From NCBI RefSeq assembly GCF_002155685.1, contig NZ_MUYK01000001.1, positions 644,174-708,173 on the forward strand: DNA of 64,000 nt, read 5' to 3'. The notes below the pieces were generated by a model. The model saw nothing but the letters and a program-made list of their open reading frames with translations. It was not told the origin of the DNA and searched no databases. Of this stretch, positions 16,249 to 25,810 are shown one piece after another (position 1 is the stretch's first letter; each line of letters starts with the position of its first letter). Source of the stretch: Erythrobacter colymbi (lineage in GTDB: Bacteria > Pseudomonadota > Alphaproteobacteria > Sphingomonadales > Sphingomonadaceae). The translations under genes and the position numbers were made by a program.

Positions 16249-16845
16249 ATGGTCGCCAGAAAGAGGCTAACTCCCGAGGAATCGCGCAGCACCGCGCTCG
16301 AAGCCGCGCGCGCGCTGCTGATCGAGGCGGGGCCGCAGTCGGTGACGCTGAAGGCGGTCTCGGCGCGGATCGGGCGCACCCATGCGAACCTGCTCCACCA
16401 CTTCGGCTCGGCCTCGGGCCTGCAGAAGGCGCTGGCCGAGCATCTGGCGCGCACGGTGTGCGAGACGATCCTCCAGGCCGTCCATGCCAGCCGCGCGGGC
16501 CTGGGCTCGGCGCGCGAGGTGGTCGATCTCGCCTTCGATGCCTTCGACCGCGAGGGCGCGGGCGCGCTCACCAGCTGGATGCTGCTGACGGGCAACGAGG
16601 ACGCGCTCGATCCGATCATCTCGACGATCCACGACCTGCTCGACGAACTCGCCCCGACCGAACCGCCCGAGCATATCGCCGAGCGGCGCCTGCACCGCGA
16701 TACGCTCAGCCTCGTGCTGATGGCGCTGGGCGATGCACTGATCGGCGGCGCGCTTGCCAAGTCGCTCGAGCTGCCGCGCGATGCCGCGCGCGAGCGGGCG
16801 ACGGCGATGCTCGAAGCGAGCTTCGCCGAACACCAGCAGCACTAG
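16249..16845 (+). CDS. TetR/AcrR-family transcriptional regulator
   Basis: A 198-residue regulator. The N-terminal TetR helix-turn-helix is clear: ALEAARALLIEAGPQSVTLKAVSARIGRTHANLLHHFGS (about residues 16-54, given in outline), where the recognition helix ends in LLHHFGS in place of the usual IYYHFGS. The C-terminal ligand domain is helical with no recognised inducer family. No divergent target gene is adjacent, so the regulon is unknown. Its TAG stop shares the tetranucleotide CTAG (16842-16845) with the convergent ygfZ stop. Confidence 0.85.
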   Translation: MVARKRLTPEESRSTALEAARALLIEAGPQSVTLKAVSARIGRTHANLLHHFGSASGLQKALAEHLARTVCETILQAVHASRAGLGSAREVVDLAFDAFDREGAGALTSWMLLTGNEDALDPIISTIHDLLDELAPTEPPEHIAERRLHRDTLSLVLMALGDALIGGALAKSLELPRDAARERATAMLEASFAEHQQH

Positions 16846-17576
16846 CTCTCGGGCGTCTCCACCCCGGCGCGCTGCCATGCGGGCAGGCTCGCAGGATCGA
16901 GGCTGTCCACCCGCAGGTGATCGACCGCGAGGCCAAGCTCGGGATAGGCCGCCATCCGCCGCGCCTCGTCCGACGCGCCGAGCGGCACCACCACCAGCCG
17001 GCGATTGACCTTCTGCCGCCAGTTCATCCGCGCGGTGTTTTCCTGCCCGACATAGCAGCCCTTGGTGAAGCTCACCCCGTGGAGTTCGACCGCGTTGGTT
17101 TCCAGCCACAGGATGTCGCCCATCTCGGCCCGCCCCTCGGGCACGCCGAGGCCGAGTCGATGGGCGAGCCACGCCGCGTCGGCGCTCTCCCCGCCGGGGT
17201 GCGCCAGCCAGCGGTGGCCGAGTTCGGCCAGGCGCGGGTCATGGGCGAGGTTCTCGTGGGGCAGGGGGCTCCAGTGGACGGCAAGGCTCTCGTCGCGCGC
17301 AATCGCGATTTGGCGGCGCAGGCGGTACATCGACAGGCGCTTGACCAAAGCGTCGGCCTCCGCGGCCTCGCAATCGAGCAGCAGATCGGGCCCGTCGTTC
17401 CACACGAGGAAATCGAACATGTGCTTGCCCTGTGCCGAAAGCAGCGCGGCGTAGCAGGGCAGGGGGCCGGTCACGTCATTGGTGACAAGGCCCTGGAGGA
17501 AGCCCGCCACGTCCTCCCCGGCGTCCTGCGGGGCAAGGCGGATGATCGCGCGGGTGGTCAGTTCGGTTGCAGTCAT
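16842..17576 (-). CDS. ygfZ: Folate-binding YgfZ/GcvT-like protein (Fe-S cluster repair/assembly)
   Basis: Tetrahydrofolate-dependent helper for a subset of Fe-S enzymes, homologous to the GcvT aminomethyltransferase fold. The hallmark KGCYVGQE motif (Lys-Gly-Cys-Tyr-x-Gly-Gln-Glu) is present, followed by NTARMNWRQKVNRRLV. FLQGLVTNDVTG marks the N-terminal domain. I use the ATG at 17576 (244 residues), which aligns with the typical family N-terminus; an in-frame ATG at 17597 would add 7 residues. It is divergent from pyrC with a gap of only 38 bases. Confidence 0.9.
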   Translation of the reverse strand: MTATELTTRAIIRLAPQDAGEDVAGFLQGLVTNDVTGPLPCYAALLSAQGKHMFDFLVWNDGPDLLLDCEAAEADALVKRLSMYRLRRQIAIARDESLAVHWSPLPHENLAHDPRLAELGHRWLAHPGGESADAAWLAHRLGLGVPEGRAEMGDILWLETNAVELHGVSFTKGCYVGQENTARMNWRQKVNRRLVVVPLGASDEARRMAAYPELGLAVDHLRVDSLDPASLPAWQRAGVETPES

Positions 17577-17614
17577 GGGTGACAGATAGGATCGCACATG
17601 GCTAAGGGGAACCC

Positions 17615-18652
17615 ATGACCGACCGCCTCACGATCCGCCGCCCTGACGACTGGCACCTGCACTTCCGCGATGGCGACATCATGCGCGAGGTGGTGCCCTA
17701 TACCGCGCGGCAGTTTGCCCGCGCGATCGTGATGCCCAACCTCACCCCGCCGGTGACGACGACGGCGCTGGGCGCGGCCTATCGCGAGCGGATCATGGCG
17801 GCGGTGCCCGCAGGCGTGCGGTTCGAGCCGCTGATGACCTGCTACCTCACCGACAACACCGATCCCGACGATCTGGCGCGCGGGGCAGCCGACGGCGTGT
17901 TCACCGCGGCCAAGATGTATCCCGCCAACGCCACGACCAACTCGGCCGCGGGCGTGACTGATGTCGAGAAGCTCTATCCCGTCCTCGCGCGGATGGAGGC
18001 CGAGGACATCGTGCTGTGCATCCACGGCGAGGTGACGGACCACTCCGTCGACGTGTTCGACCGCGAAAAGGAGTTCATCGAGAGGCACTTGCGCGGCATT
18101 GTTGCGGCTTTCCCGAACCTCCGGATCGTGTTCGAGCACATCACCACCAGCGATGCGGTCGATTTCGTCAACGAGGCCGGGCCGCAGGTTGCCGCAACCA
18201 TCACGCCCCAGCACCTCCACATCAACCGCAACGCGATGCTGGTGGGCGGCATCCAGCCGCACAACTACTGCCTCCCCGTCGCCAAGCGCGAGACGCACCG
18301 GCTGGCGCTGCGCGCGGCGGCGACGAGCGGGAGCCCGAAGTTCTTCCTCGGCACCGATTCGGCCCCGCATCTGAGGAGCGCCAAGGAAAGCGCCTGTGGC
18401 TGCGCGGGGATTTTTGGCGCGCCCTATGCGCTCGAAAGCTACGTCACGGTGTTCGACGAGGAGGACGCGCTCGACCGGTTCGAAGGCTTCGCCTCGCTCC
18501 ACGGTCCGGCCTTTTACAAGCTGCCGGTGAACGAGGAGACCGTCACCTTGGAACGCGCCGAGGTGGCGGTGCCAGCATGCCTGCACGTCACCGGCGAGGA
18601 GATCGTCCCCTGGCATGGCGGGCAGCTGCTGGGGTGGAGGTTCGTCGGCTAA
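17615..18652 (+). CDS. pyrC: Dihydroorotase (class II, E. coli PyrC type)
   Basis: Zinc amidohydrolase that cyclises carbamoyl aspartate to dihydroorotate, step 3 of pyrimidine synthesis. The 345-residue protein has the metal motif [10 protein letters not shown] (His-x-His, about residues 12-21), [14 protein letters not shown] with the bridging carbamylated Lys, CIHGEVTD and FEHITT supplying further histidines, and GTDSAPHL with the catalytic Asp. The length and the single TIM-barrel form match PyrC rather than the longer class I enzymes. Confidence 0.95.
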   Translation: MTDRLTIRRPDDWHLHFRDGDIMREVVPYTARQFARAIVMPNLTPPVTTTALGAAYRERIMAAVPAGVRFEPLMTCYLTDNTDPDDLARGAADGVFTAAKMYPANATTNSAAGVTDVEKLYPVLARMEAEDIVLCIHGEVTDHSVDVFDREKEFIERHLRGIVAAFPNLRIVFEHITTSDAVDFVNEAGPQVAATITPQHLHINRNAMLVGGIQPHNYCLPVAKRETHRLALRAAATSGSPKFFLGTDSAPHLRSAKESACGCAGIFGAPYALESYVTVFDEEDALDRFEGFASLHGPAFYKLPVNEETVTLERAEVAVPACLHVTGEEIVPWHGGQLLGWRFVG

Positions 18653-18659
18653 TCATGTC

Positions 18660-18737
18660 GTCATCCCCGCGCAGGCGGGGATCCAGCTTTCTGGACTATT
18701 CGCAAAGCAGCTGGACCCCCGCCTGCGCGGGGGTGAC
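18660..18737. repeat. Inverted repeat 'gtcatccccgcgcaggcgggg...' in the pyrC/rarD convergent gap
   Basis: The left arm 18660-18688 (core CCCCGCGCAGGCGGGGATCC) and right arm 18709-18737 are reverse complements over 29 bases with 2 mismatches, separated by 20 bases. Each arm itself contains the small palindrome CCCGC-GCAG-GCGGG. This sequence type is a widespread dispersed repeat in proteobacterial genomes. Here it fills nearly the whole gap between two convergent genes and could act as a bidirectional terminator. Confidence 0.75.
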
Positions 18738-18741
18738 AGCA

Positions 18742-19668
18742 TCAGGAAGCAGACCCCCGCTTCTTCGCCCACAGATCCCACACGAACACCGCCACCGCGA
18801 TCCAGATCAGCACGAAGCATGCGAGCTTGGCCGGTGCGAGCGGCTGGTGGAACACGAACAGGCCGAGGAAGAACACGATTGTGGGCGAGAGATACTGGAT
18901 GAAGCCCAGCGTCGAATAGTCCATCCGCCGCGCGGCGATGGCGAACATCAGCAGCGGCACGGCGGTGACGACGCCGGAGAACACGATCAGCAGGCTCATC
19001 CACGCGTCATGCCCGAAAGCCGAGCCTTGCGGGCTCATCGCGTACCATGCGGCGATGCTCCCGGCGACGGGCAGCAGGATCGCGCTCTCGATGGTGAGGC
19101 CGGGGAGCGAGCCCACGGCAACCTGTTTCCTCACAAGGCCATAGACGCCGAAGCTGAAACCGAGACTGAGGCTGATCCACAGGCTCGTCAGCGTTTCCGC
19201 TCCCGTCGCCAGCAGCGCCACCGCGACCCCTGCGATGGCGACCGCGAGCCATTGCCGCTTCGACAGCTTCTCGCCCAGCACCACCGTGCCGAGCAGCACG
19301 TTCAATAGTGGGTTGAGGTAATAGCCGATCGAGGTCGCAAACACCTCGCCCGCCATGATCGCCCAGATATAGACGAACCAGTTGATCCCGATCAGCACCG
19401 AACTCGCCAGCAGGGCGAGCAGGCTCCGGGGCGTCTTCAGCGCCGCGAGCAGCTCGGGGAACTGGCGGCGGTAGGCGACGATCAGCAGGCACAGCGGCAG
19501 CGTCCAGATGATCCGCCAGCCGACGAATTCGAACGGGGGGACGCTCCTCACCAGCATCAGGTAGAGCGGCAGGAAGCCCCAGATGATGTAGGCCCCCAGC
19601 GCCGGTGCAAGGCCGGAGGCGACGGGGCCGGACGCCTGCGGAGCGTCGTGAGGGGCGGGGGTGCTCAT
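18742..19668 (-). CDS. rarD: RarD-family EamA transporter
   Basis: A 308-residue membrane protein with ten predicted helices made of two EamA-type five-helix repeats. RarD landmarks are ALGAYIIWGFLPLY near the start, GWRIIWTLPLC, LIGINWFVYIWA, and ATSIGYYLNPLLNVLLG (about residues 118-134). The protein was named from a chloramphenicol-sensitivity phenotype; the substrate is unproven and the name is by homology only. A 12-residue Pro/Ala-rich tail precedes the first helix. Confidence 0.9.
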   Translation of the reverse strand: MSTPAPHDAPQASGPVASGLAPALGAYIIWGFLPLYLMLVRSVPPFEFVGWRIIWTLPLCLLIVAYRRQFPELLAALKTPRSLLALLASSVLIGINWFVYIWAIMAGEVFATSIGYYLNPLLNVLLGTVVLGEKLSKRQWLAVAIAGVAVALLATGAETLTSLWISLSLGFSFGVYGLVRKQVAVGSLPGLTIESAILLPVAGSIAAWYAMSPQGSAFGHDAWMSLLIVFSGVVTAVPLLMFAIAARRMDYSTLGFIQYLSPTIVFFLGLFVFHQPLAPAKLACFVLIWIAVAVFVWDLWAKKRGSAS

Positions 19669-19848
19669 GGTGCCGCGGCGTTAGGGGTGCAGGCGCCGGG
19701 GCGCAAGCCGCAGGATCGCTGAACGGTGGCTTTCAACCGCATGGCCGATTCGTTCAGATTGCACTCTCTATAGATGAACGAAATTGGGCTTGCGGCCGTT
19801 CCCACCAGCGGCCGCCGGCGCGGGGGCGCGTTTTTGCCTTCGCGGGGG

Positions 19849-19880
19849 ACGCCTTCGGGGCCATCCGGCTCCGGAGGCGT
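19849..19880 (+). other. Stem-loop in the leader of the 19934 lipoprotein gene
   Basis: ACGCCTTCGG (19849-19858) pairs with CCGGAGGCGT (19871-19880), one G-T pair, loop of 12. It lies 54 bases before the ATG in a gap (19669-19933) that otherwise shows no gene. It may be a leader structure or end an upstream transcript. Confidence 0.35.
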
Positions 19881-19933
19881 TTCCACGTCTGGTTGAAGGC
19901 AAATTAACCAACCTGTGGCAAAGGCTTGGGGCG

Positions 19934-20662
19934 ATGCGCCGCGCCCTTCCCCTTCTGCTGCTTGCAAGCTGTGCCGCTGCCTGTGCGCCTGCGGGCCCCG
20001 GCGCGGCGGACGATGCCGCGCTGATCGCGCAGGACCCCGTGATCGCCCGCGCGCTCAACGACCCGCTGATGAGCGACCCCGATCTCGCCAGCCGCAACGA
20101 GGCCAACGCCGCTATCGGCTTTGCCGACAGCACGGCGCTGCCGGTGCTCGCGGCGAGCAACGAGGATGCGCAGGCCGCGCGCGAGGCGCTGCGGATCGAA
20201 CTGCTCGAAAGCGGCACGCTCCCCGATCTCCCGCCCGCCAGCGACAAGCCGGGCGGCGCGCCGCTCGGCCCGATGTCGGGGCCGGCGGAGCTTCTCGCCG
20301 CCGTCGGCGCGCCCGCGGCCTGTGCGGGCAAGCTCAGGGAAGACTTCGCGCTCGCCGCCAAGCTGCCGCCCGCCGCCCTGCTTCCGCCGCCCGCGATGGT
20401 GGTGCAGGCAGGTGGAGCAGATACGGGCGAATGCCGCCTTCGCATCGTCCGCTACCAGACCGCCGCGCCGCTTGCCGATGTGCTGCAATACCACTTCGTG
20501 CGTGCGAGCCGGGCAGGGCTCACCCCGCAACGCTTCGCGCAGCCGCAGGAGAGCATCGCGGCGAAGGGCAAGAACGGCGAGCGGCTGGCGGTGCATCTGC
20601 GTCCGGCACCCGGCGGGCTGACCGGCGTGACGCTGGTCTACCGCGCGCCGCAGACGAACTAG
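19934..20662 (+). CDS. Exported lipoprotein-like protein of unknown function
   Basis: From the ATG at 19934 (in preference to the in-frame ATG at 19784) the 242-residue protein begins MRRALPLLLLASCAAACAPA, a lipoprotein signal with LASC or AAAC as possible lipoboxes. The body holds two regions: residues 35-90 rich in Ala/Asp/Asn (ALIAQDPVIARALNDPLMSDPDLASRNEAN, given in outline), and a C-terminal domain (about 135-240) with paired cysteines (APAACAGKL and TGECRLRI) that could form a disulfide. I do not recognise the family. Its stop shares CTAG with astD. Confidence 0.7.
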   Translation: MRRALPLLLLASCAAACAPAGPGAADDAALIAQDPVIARALNDPLMSDPDLASRNEANAAIGFADSTALPVLAASNEDAQAAREALRIELLESGTLPDLPPASDKPGGAPLGPMSGPAELLAAVGAPAACAGKLREDFALAAKLPPAALLPPPAMVVQAGGADTGECRLRIVRYQTAAPLADVLQYHFVRASRAGLTPQRFAQPQESIAAKGKNGERLAVHLRPAPGGLTGVTLVYRAPQTN

Positions 20663-22071
20663 GGCCGCACCCCGATCATCACCGTCGCGCGCGGCTGGTC
20701 CATCTCGTTGCTGGCGACCGGATAGGCGCAATAATCGGCGGCGTAATAGGCCGCCGGGCGATGGTTGCCCGACAGGCCGACCCCGCCGAAGGGCGCCTTC
20801 GACGAGGCCCCGTTGGTGGGCGCGTTCCAGTTGATGATCCCGGCGCGGATATTGGCCCAGAAGCGCCCGTAATCCTCGGGGCTGCCGCCGATCAGCGAGG
20901 CCGAGAGGCCGAAGCGGGTGTTGTTCGCCTCGGTGATGGCGGTGTCGAGGTCGGGCACGCGGATCACCTGGAGCAGCGGGCCGAACAGCTCGATATCGGG
21001 GCGCTCGGGCACGTCGGTGACGTCGATGATCCCGGGGCTGAGGAAGGGCAGATCGGGCACCGTGCGGCGCATGTGCAGCAGCGGGCGGCCCCCGGCGGTG
21101 AGCAGCGCGACGAAGCTTTCGGTCAGGCGGTCGGCAGTCTCGTTGTCGATCACCGGGCCCATGAAGGGCTGCGGCTCGCCGAGCGGGTGGCCGACCATCA
21201 GCTTGCGCGCCAGCGGCACGAGTTCGGCCATCAGCGCGTCATAGACGCTCTCCACCACGATCAGCCGCCGCGCCGAGGTGCAGCGCTGGCCGGCGGTGGT
21301 GAAGGCGCTCTGCACGATCAGCGCGGCCGCATCGGCGAGCTTGGGCGTGTCAGTGACGACGACGGGGTTGTTGCCCCCCATCTCGAGCGCGACGATCTTG
21401 CCCGGATTGGCGGCGAGCTTGCGATTGATCGCGATGCCTGCCTGCGCCGATCCGGTGAACAGCACGCCGTCGATCCCCGGATGGGCGACCAGCGCCTTGC
21501 CTTCCTCCGGCCCGCCGATCACGCACTGGATCACGTCCTCGGGCACGCCGGCGCGGTGGAAGGCCGCGACCAGCGCCTCGCCCACGGCGGGGGTTTTCTC
21601 GGACGGCTTGAACACCACCGCATTGCCCGCGATCAGCGCGGGGATGATGTGGCCGCAGGGGATGTGGGCGGGGAAGTTGAACGGCCCGATCACGGCCATC
21701 ACGCCATGCGGCTTGTGGCGCAGCGCCGCGCTCGCCCCGACGCCGGAATCGAGCTTCTTCTTGCCCGTCCGCTCGGCATAGGCCTGCACCGCGATGTCGA
21801 TCCGCGCGACCACCGAATCGATCTCGTTGCGCGCTTCCCACAGGGGCTTGCCCGCCTCGCGCGCGATGAGATCGGCGAGCATGTCGCTGTCGCGGCGCAC
21901 GGTGTTGGCAAAGCCGCGAAGCAGAGCGATCCGGTCGGTCAGCGCGCGTGCGGCCCACGGCGCCCAGGCACGGCGCGCGGCGGAAACGGCCGCGTCGACG
22001 TCGCCCAGAGGGCCGCGCCAGACTTCCTCTCCGCTCGCCGGTTCGTGGGAAATGAGGATGTTGTCGGTCAA
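20659..22071 (-). CDS. astD: N-succinylglutamate 5-semialdehyde dehydrogenase (AstD-like aldehyde dehydrogenase)
   Basis: NAD-dependent aldehyde dehydrogenase of the arginine succinyltransferase pathway. Family features are IGPFNFPAHIPCGHIIPALIAGNAV, LEMGGNNPVVV with the general base Glu, and TTAGQRCTSARR with the nucleophile Cys. The AstD-like opening LISHEPASGEEVWRG suggests the TTG at 22071 as start (470 residues); a TTG at 22140 would add 23 residues without homology. No astA, astB or astE is in the window, so the pathway assignment rests on the sequence of this one protein. Confidence 0.88.
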   Translation of the reverse strand: MTDNILISHEPASGEEVWRGPLGDVDAAVSAARRAWAPWAARALTDRIALLRGFANTVRRDSDMLADLIAREAGKPLWEARNEIDSVVARIDIAVQAYAERTGKKKLDSGVGASAALRHKPHGVMAVIGPFNFPAHIPCGHIIPALIAGNAVVFKPSEKTPAVGEALVAAFHRAGVPEDVIQCVIGGPEEGKALVAHPGIDGVLFTGSAQAGIAINRKLAANPGKIVALEMGGNNPVVVTDTPKLADAAALIVQSAFTTAGQRCTSARRLIVVESVYDALMAELVPLARKLMVGHPLGEPQPFMGPVIDNETADRLTESFVALLTAGGRPLLHMRRTVPDLPFLSPGIIDVTDVPERPDIELFGPLLQVIRVPDLDTAITEANNTRFGLSASLIGGSPEDYGRFWANIRAGIINWNAPTNGASSKAPFGGVGLSGNHRPAAYYAADYCAYPVASNEMDQPRATVMIGVRP

Positions 22072-22158
22072 TCCGCCGCTATCCAATGCCTGTCCTGCCC
22101 CCGCAATTCCGGTCTCGCCCCTAACGCTGTTGGCGCGCAAAAGATAGGGGCGAGCAAC

Positions 22159-23571
22159 CTAGGGATGTCCCTGAGGTGTGGGCGGGGGACCATGCGCCTC
22201 GCCCATGCGGCGCAGGGCGGCGACCTTGGCGTGGAGCGGGGCCCAGTCGTCGGCTTGGTCGATCGCGGCCCAGATCGCCTCGACCTCCTCGATCAGCATC
22301 GACTGGGGTTCGGGATCACTCCAGTAGGGATGGTCCGAGGAGACGGGGAAGTAACCCGCCAGCGCTTCGCCGAGCGCGCCGGTTGCCTCCCCGCGCCCGC
22401 CGCGGTTGGCGAAGAAGAAGGCATCGGGCTGGAGCGCGCCCTCGCGCATCTGCGCCTCGCAGGCGGCGACGAGCTGCGTGTCGGCCTCGACGCCCCGGCT
22501 TTCCACCCCCAGCCGCCAGCACCACCGCCGCGCGACGGCGGCCATGTAGAGCGGCCCGAAACGCTCGAGCGCGGCCACAAGGGGCCCGGTCTCGGCATGG
22601 AGCCGCAGCGCCACTGCCAGTTGCCCGCAATTCCAGTGCAGCGCCTCGGGCTGGCGGCCGAAGGCGTAGAGCCCGGCGTGGTCGAAATAGGCGGCGGTGA
22701 AGCCCGGCTCCCACGCGGGCAGCCAGCGCCACGGGCCATAGTCGAAGCTCTCGCCGGTGATGTTCATGTTGTCGGTGTTGAGCACCCCGTGGACGAAGCC
22801 TGCGACCATGTAGCTTGCGGCCAGATCGGCCATGCGCTCGACCACAGCGTGCATCAGCCGGATCGCGGGATTGTCGCGGTCGGGGGCGTCTGCGGGCGGG
22901 GGCGGGGCGGGGAAGTGCTGGAGGCAATAGGCGATGAGCTGCTCCATCTCGTCCGCCGCTTCCAGCGCGAGCAGCCGCTGCAAGGTGCCGAAACGGATGT
23001 GGGAGTGGCTGAGGCGCACCAGCACCGCCGAGCGCGTGGGGGAGGGTTCGTCCCCGCGATAGAGGCTCTCGCCGGTCTCGATCACGCTGAAGGTCTTGGA
23101 GGTGTTGACGCCGAGGGCCTCGAGCATCTCGGTCGCGAGGATTTCGCGCACCGCGCCCTTCAGCGTCAGGCGGCCATCGCCGGAGCGGCTCCACGGGGTC
23201 TGGCCCGAACCCTTGGTGCCGAGGTCTATCAGCCGCCCGTCGCCGCCCCGCATCTGCGCAAAGAGGAACCCGCGCCCGTCGCCGATCTCGGGGTTGTACA
23301 CGCGGAACTGGTGTCCGTGATAGCGCAGCGCGAGGGGGTGGGGGAGGTTGCCCTCCAGCGCCTCGAACCGCCCGAAGTGCCGCAGCCAGTCTGCGTCGCT
23401 TAGCCCCGCCAGCCCGACGCTCGCCGCCGCGCGGTCGTTGCGCCAGCGCAGCCGCGTTTCGGGGAAATCCGCCGGGGCGACAGGATCGCCCAGCCAGGGG
23501 GCTAGCGAAAGGATCGCCGGATCGGGGCGGTAGGTGACAGCCTCATCCGGATGTTGCATGGCCAAGCTCAT
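22159..23571 (-). CDS. selO: Protein adenylyltransferase SelO (YdiU/UPF0061)
   Basis: Pseudokinase-fold enzyme that AMPylates proteins, linked to redox homeostasis. From the ATG at 23571 it is 470 residues, the usual bacterial size. Signatures are YHGHQF, LGTKGSGQTPWSRSGDGRLTLKGAVRE (outline, about residues 100-126) with the nucleotide-binding Lys and Arg, and HGVLNTDNMNITGESFDYGP containing the Asn and Asp metal ligands. In many homologues the C-terminal motif holds a Cys or Sec; here the tail ends without one (PPTPQGHP). Confidence 0.92.
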   Translation of the reverse strand: MSLAMQHPDEAVTYRPDPAILSLAPWLGDPVAPADFPETRLRWRNDRAAASVGLAGLSDADWLRHFGRFEALEGNLPHPLALRYHGHQFRVYNPEIGDGRGFLFAQMRGGDGRLIDLGTKGSGQTPWSRSGDGRLTLKGAVREILATEMLEALGVNTSKTFSVIETGESLYRGDEPSPTRSAVLVRLSHSHIRFGTLQRLLALEAADEMEQLIAYCLQHFPAPPPPADAPDRDNPAIRLMHAVVERMADLAASYMVAGFVHGVLNTDNMNITGESFDYGPWRWLPAWEPGFTAAYFDHAGLYAFGRQPEALHWNCGQLAVALRLHAETGPLVAALERFGPLYMAAVARRWCWRLGVESRGVEADTQLVAACEAQMREGALQPDAFFFANRGGRGEATGALGEALAGYFPVSSDHPYWSDPEPQSMLIEEVEAIWAAIDQADDWAPLHAKVAALRRMGEAHGPPPTPQGHP

Positions 23572-23645
23572 CCCGCGATAGTGGGGGCAAGCACCCGCGC
23601 GCGCAAGCCGCCGGGTTAGGCACATAATGGGGAATAACGCCGGTC

Positions 23646-24512
23646 ATGGCCGCGACTTACGAAGACCGCTACTGGACGAGCAGCGACGGGCTGACCCTGC
23701 ATTACCGCAACTATCCCGGCCCCGAGGGAGCTACGAAGCTGCCGGTGCTGTGCATGCACGGCCTCACCCGCAACGCCCGCGATTTCGGCCCGCTGGCCGA
23801 GGCGCTGTCGGCCACTCGCCGCGTGATCGTCACCGAGATGCGCGGGCGCGGGATGAGCGATTACGCGCCGGATTCGGACACCTACAACCCGCTCGTCTAT
23901 GTGCAGGATGTGGAAAAGCTGCTCGCCGAACAGGCAATCGGCCGCTTTGCCGTGGTCGGCACCTCGATGGGCGGGCTGATGACCATGCTGATGGCCGCCG
24001 GCAAGCCGGGGCGCATGAGCGCGGTGGTGATGAACGATATCGGCCCCGAGGTGCAGACCGAAGGCCTCTCGCGCATTTCGGGCTATGTCGGGCAGGGCCG
24101 CTCCTACCCCACGTGGGTTCACGCCGCGCGCGGGCTGGCCGAGGCGCATGGCGCCGCCTTCCCCGATTTCGACCTCGACCAGTGGCTCGAAATGGCCAAG
24201 CGCACGATGGTGGTGAGCCAGAACGGGCGGATCGCCTTCGATTACGACATGGCCATTGCCGAGCCCTTCTCCAAGCCCGGCAACGCCGCGCCGCCCAACC
24301 TGTGGCTCGCTTTCGAGGCGCTGGCGGGGGTGCCGATGCTGCTGGTGCGCGGCGCGCTGTCCGATCTGCTCAGCGAGGAGACGGTGCGGCAGATGGGCGT
24401 GCGCAATCCGGCGCTGAAGACGATCACCGTCCCGCGCGTCGGCCACGCCCCGACGCTCGACGAGCCCGAGGTGCGCGCGGCGATCCTCGCGCTGCTGGAC
24501 GGGGCCGAGTGA
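23646..24512 (+). CDS. Alpha/beta-hydrolase
   Basis: A 288-residue serine hydrolase of the alpha/beta fold. It has the oxyanion HG dipeptide (VLCMHGLTRNA, about residues 34-44), RGRGMSD, and the nucleophile Ser107 in VVGTSMGG. The likely acid Asp follows MLLVRGALSDLL, and the catalytic His is in RVGHAPTLDEPE near the C-terminus. A lid of about 80 residues lies between. Esterase or haloperoxidase-like families share this layout; the substrate is unknown. Its TGA overlaps the next GTG start (GTGA, 24509-24512). Confidence 0.88.
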   Translation: MAATYEDRYWTSSDGLTLHYRNYPGPEGATKLPVLCMHGLTRNARDFGPLAEALSATRRVIVTEMRGRGMSDYAPDSDTYNPLVYVQDVEKLLAEQAIGRFAVVGTSMGGLMTMLMAAGKPGRMSAVVMNDIGPEVQTEGLSRISGYVGQGRSYPTWVHAARGLAEAHGAAFPDFDLDQWLEMAKRTMVVSQNGRIAFDYDMAIAEPFSKPGNAAPPNLWLAFEALAGVPMLLVRGALSDLLSEETVRQMGVRNPALKTITVPRVGHAPTLDEPEVRAAILALLDGAE

Positions 24513-25651
24513 GCGAGCCGTCGGGGCCGCCTGTCCCGCGCATCCTCCACTGCCATTCAACCTTCTCCCCCGGCGGCAAGGAGGTGCGCTGTGCGCGCCT
24601 GATGAACGCCTGGGGGCCGCGCCTGCACCACAGCATCGTTTCGGCCGAGCCGGAGGCGATGGGGGCGGCGGGGCTGATCGGGCCGCGGGTGCCGGTCGAT
24701 TACCCGTCCGGTTTCCCCTCGCTGAAAGGCAGGCCCACGCCCGCAAGGCTGGCGCGGCTGGCGCGGGCGATGCGGGGCTATGATCTCGTGTGCACCTACA
24801 ACTGGGGCGCGATGGACGTGGTGATGGCGCACCGCGCCTATGCCGATGCGATGCAGCTCCCCCCGCTGGTCCACCACGAGGACGGCTTCAACGAGGACGA
24901 AGCCGAGCGCCTCAGCCCCTTGCGCAACCTCTACCGCCGTGCGGCGCTGGCGCGGGCGGCGGGGCTGGTGGTGCCCTCGCAGGTGCTCGAGACCATCGCC
25001 CGCGAGGTGTGGCGCCAGCCCGAGGCGCGCGTCACCCGCATCCCCAACGGCATCGACACCCCCGCCTTCGCCGCCGCGCCCGATCCCGGCGCGCTGCCGG
25101 TCACGAAGGGCGAGGGGCAGTTCTGGGTCGGCACGCTGGCAGGCCTGCGCCCGGTCAAGCGCCTGCCCGATCTGGTCGCCGCCTTTGCGCAGCTCCCGCC
25201 CGAATGGTACCTCGTCATCTGCGGCGAGGGGCCGGAGCGCGCCGCGATCCTTGCCGCGGCCGAAGCGCTGGGCATCGCCGCGCGCGTCCACCTGCCCGGC
25301 AATGTCGATCCCGCCAGGGTCGTCGGCCTGTTCGATATCTTCGCGCTGTCTTCCGCCTCCGAGCAGTTCCCGCTCTCGGTGGTCGAGGCGATGGCGGCGG
25401 GGCGGCCCGTGGCTTCGACCGACGTGGGGGATATCCGCGCGATCCTCGCCCCCGACAATGCCGCGCTGCTGACGCTGCCGGGCGATCCCCTCGCCCTGGG
25501 CGAGGCCCTCGCCACCCTTGCCGCAGACCCTGCGCTTCGCGCCAAACTGGGCGAGGCCAACCGCGCGCGGGCGCGGGCCGAATTCGACATCGCCGCGATG
25601 TGCGCGGCCTACGAGAGCGTCTATGCCCGCGCGATGGGCCGCGCGTTCTGA
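24509..25651 (+). CDS. Family 4 (GT-B) glycosyltransferase
   Basis: A 380-residue retaining glycosyltransferase, started at the GTG overlapping the hydrolase stop. The N-terminal acceptor domain opens with RILHCHSTFSPGGKE (glycine-rich donor-site loop). The C-terminal domain has TRIPNGID, TLAGLRPVKRL and the diagnostic E-x7-E (SEQFPLSVVEAMAAGRPV, about residues 290-307). The usual targets are cell-surface polysaccharide or glycolipid. It stands alone without other polysaccharide genes, so its acceptor is not predictable. Confidence 0.88.
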   Translation: MSEPSGPPVPRILHCHSTFSPGGKEVRCARLMNAWGPRLHHSIVSAEPEAMGAAGLIGPRVPVDYPSGFPSLKGRPTPARLARLARAMRGYDLVCTYNWGAMDVVMAHRAYADAMQLPPLVHHEDGFNEDEAERLSPLRNLYRRAALARAAGLVVPSQVLETIAREVWRQPEARVTRIPNGIDTPAFAAAPDPGALPVTKGEGQFWVGTLAGLRPVKRLPDLVAAFAQLPPEWYLVICGEGPERAAILAAAEALGIAARVHLPGNVDPARVVGLFDIFALSSASEQFPLSVVEAMAAGRPVASTDVGDIRAILAPDNAALLTLPGDPLALGEALATLAADPALRAKLGEANRARARAEFDIAAMCAAYESVYARAMGRAF

Positions 25652-25810
25652 GCCCTCTCGCGCTTCATCCCCCGTTCAACCCCGCCGCCCCATCTCCCCG
25701 GCCAAACCGCCCCTGCCATTGCGCGAGCGGCTCCACCTGCCTAAAGAGCGCGGCGGTGCCCCGGCTGCGGCGGGCGGCACATGACTTTGACGAGGACACC
25801 AAGGCCCCCA

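Noticed and set aside
19915..23403. A 1162-residue plus-strand open frame opposite astD and selO
   Set aside because: It is the third-position GC shadow of two well-supported minus-strand genes, with low-complexity Arg/Ala/Gly composition.
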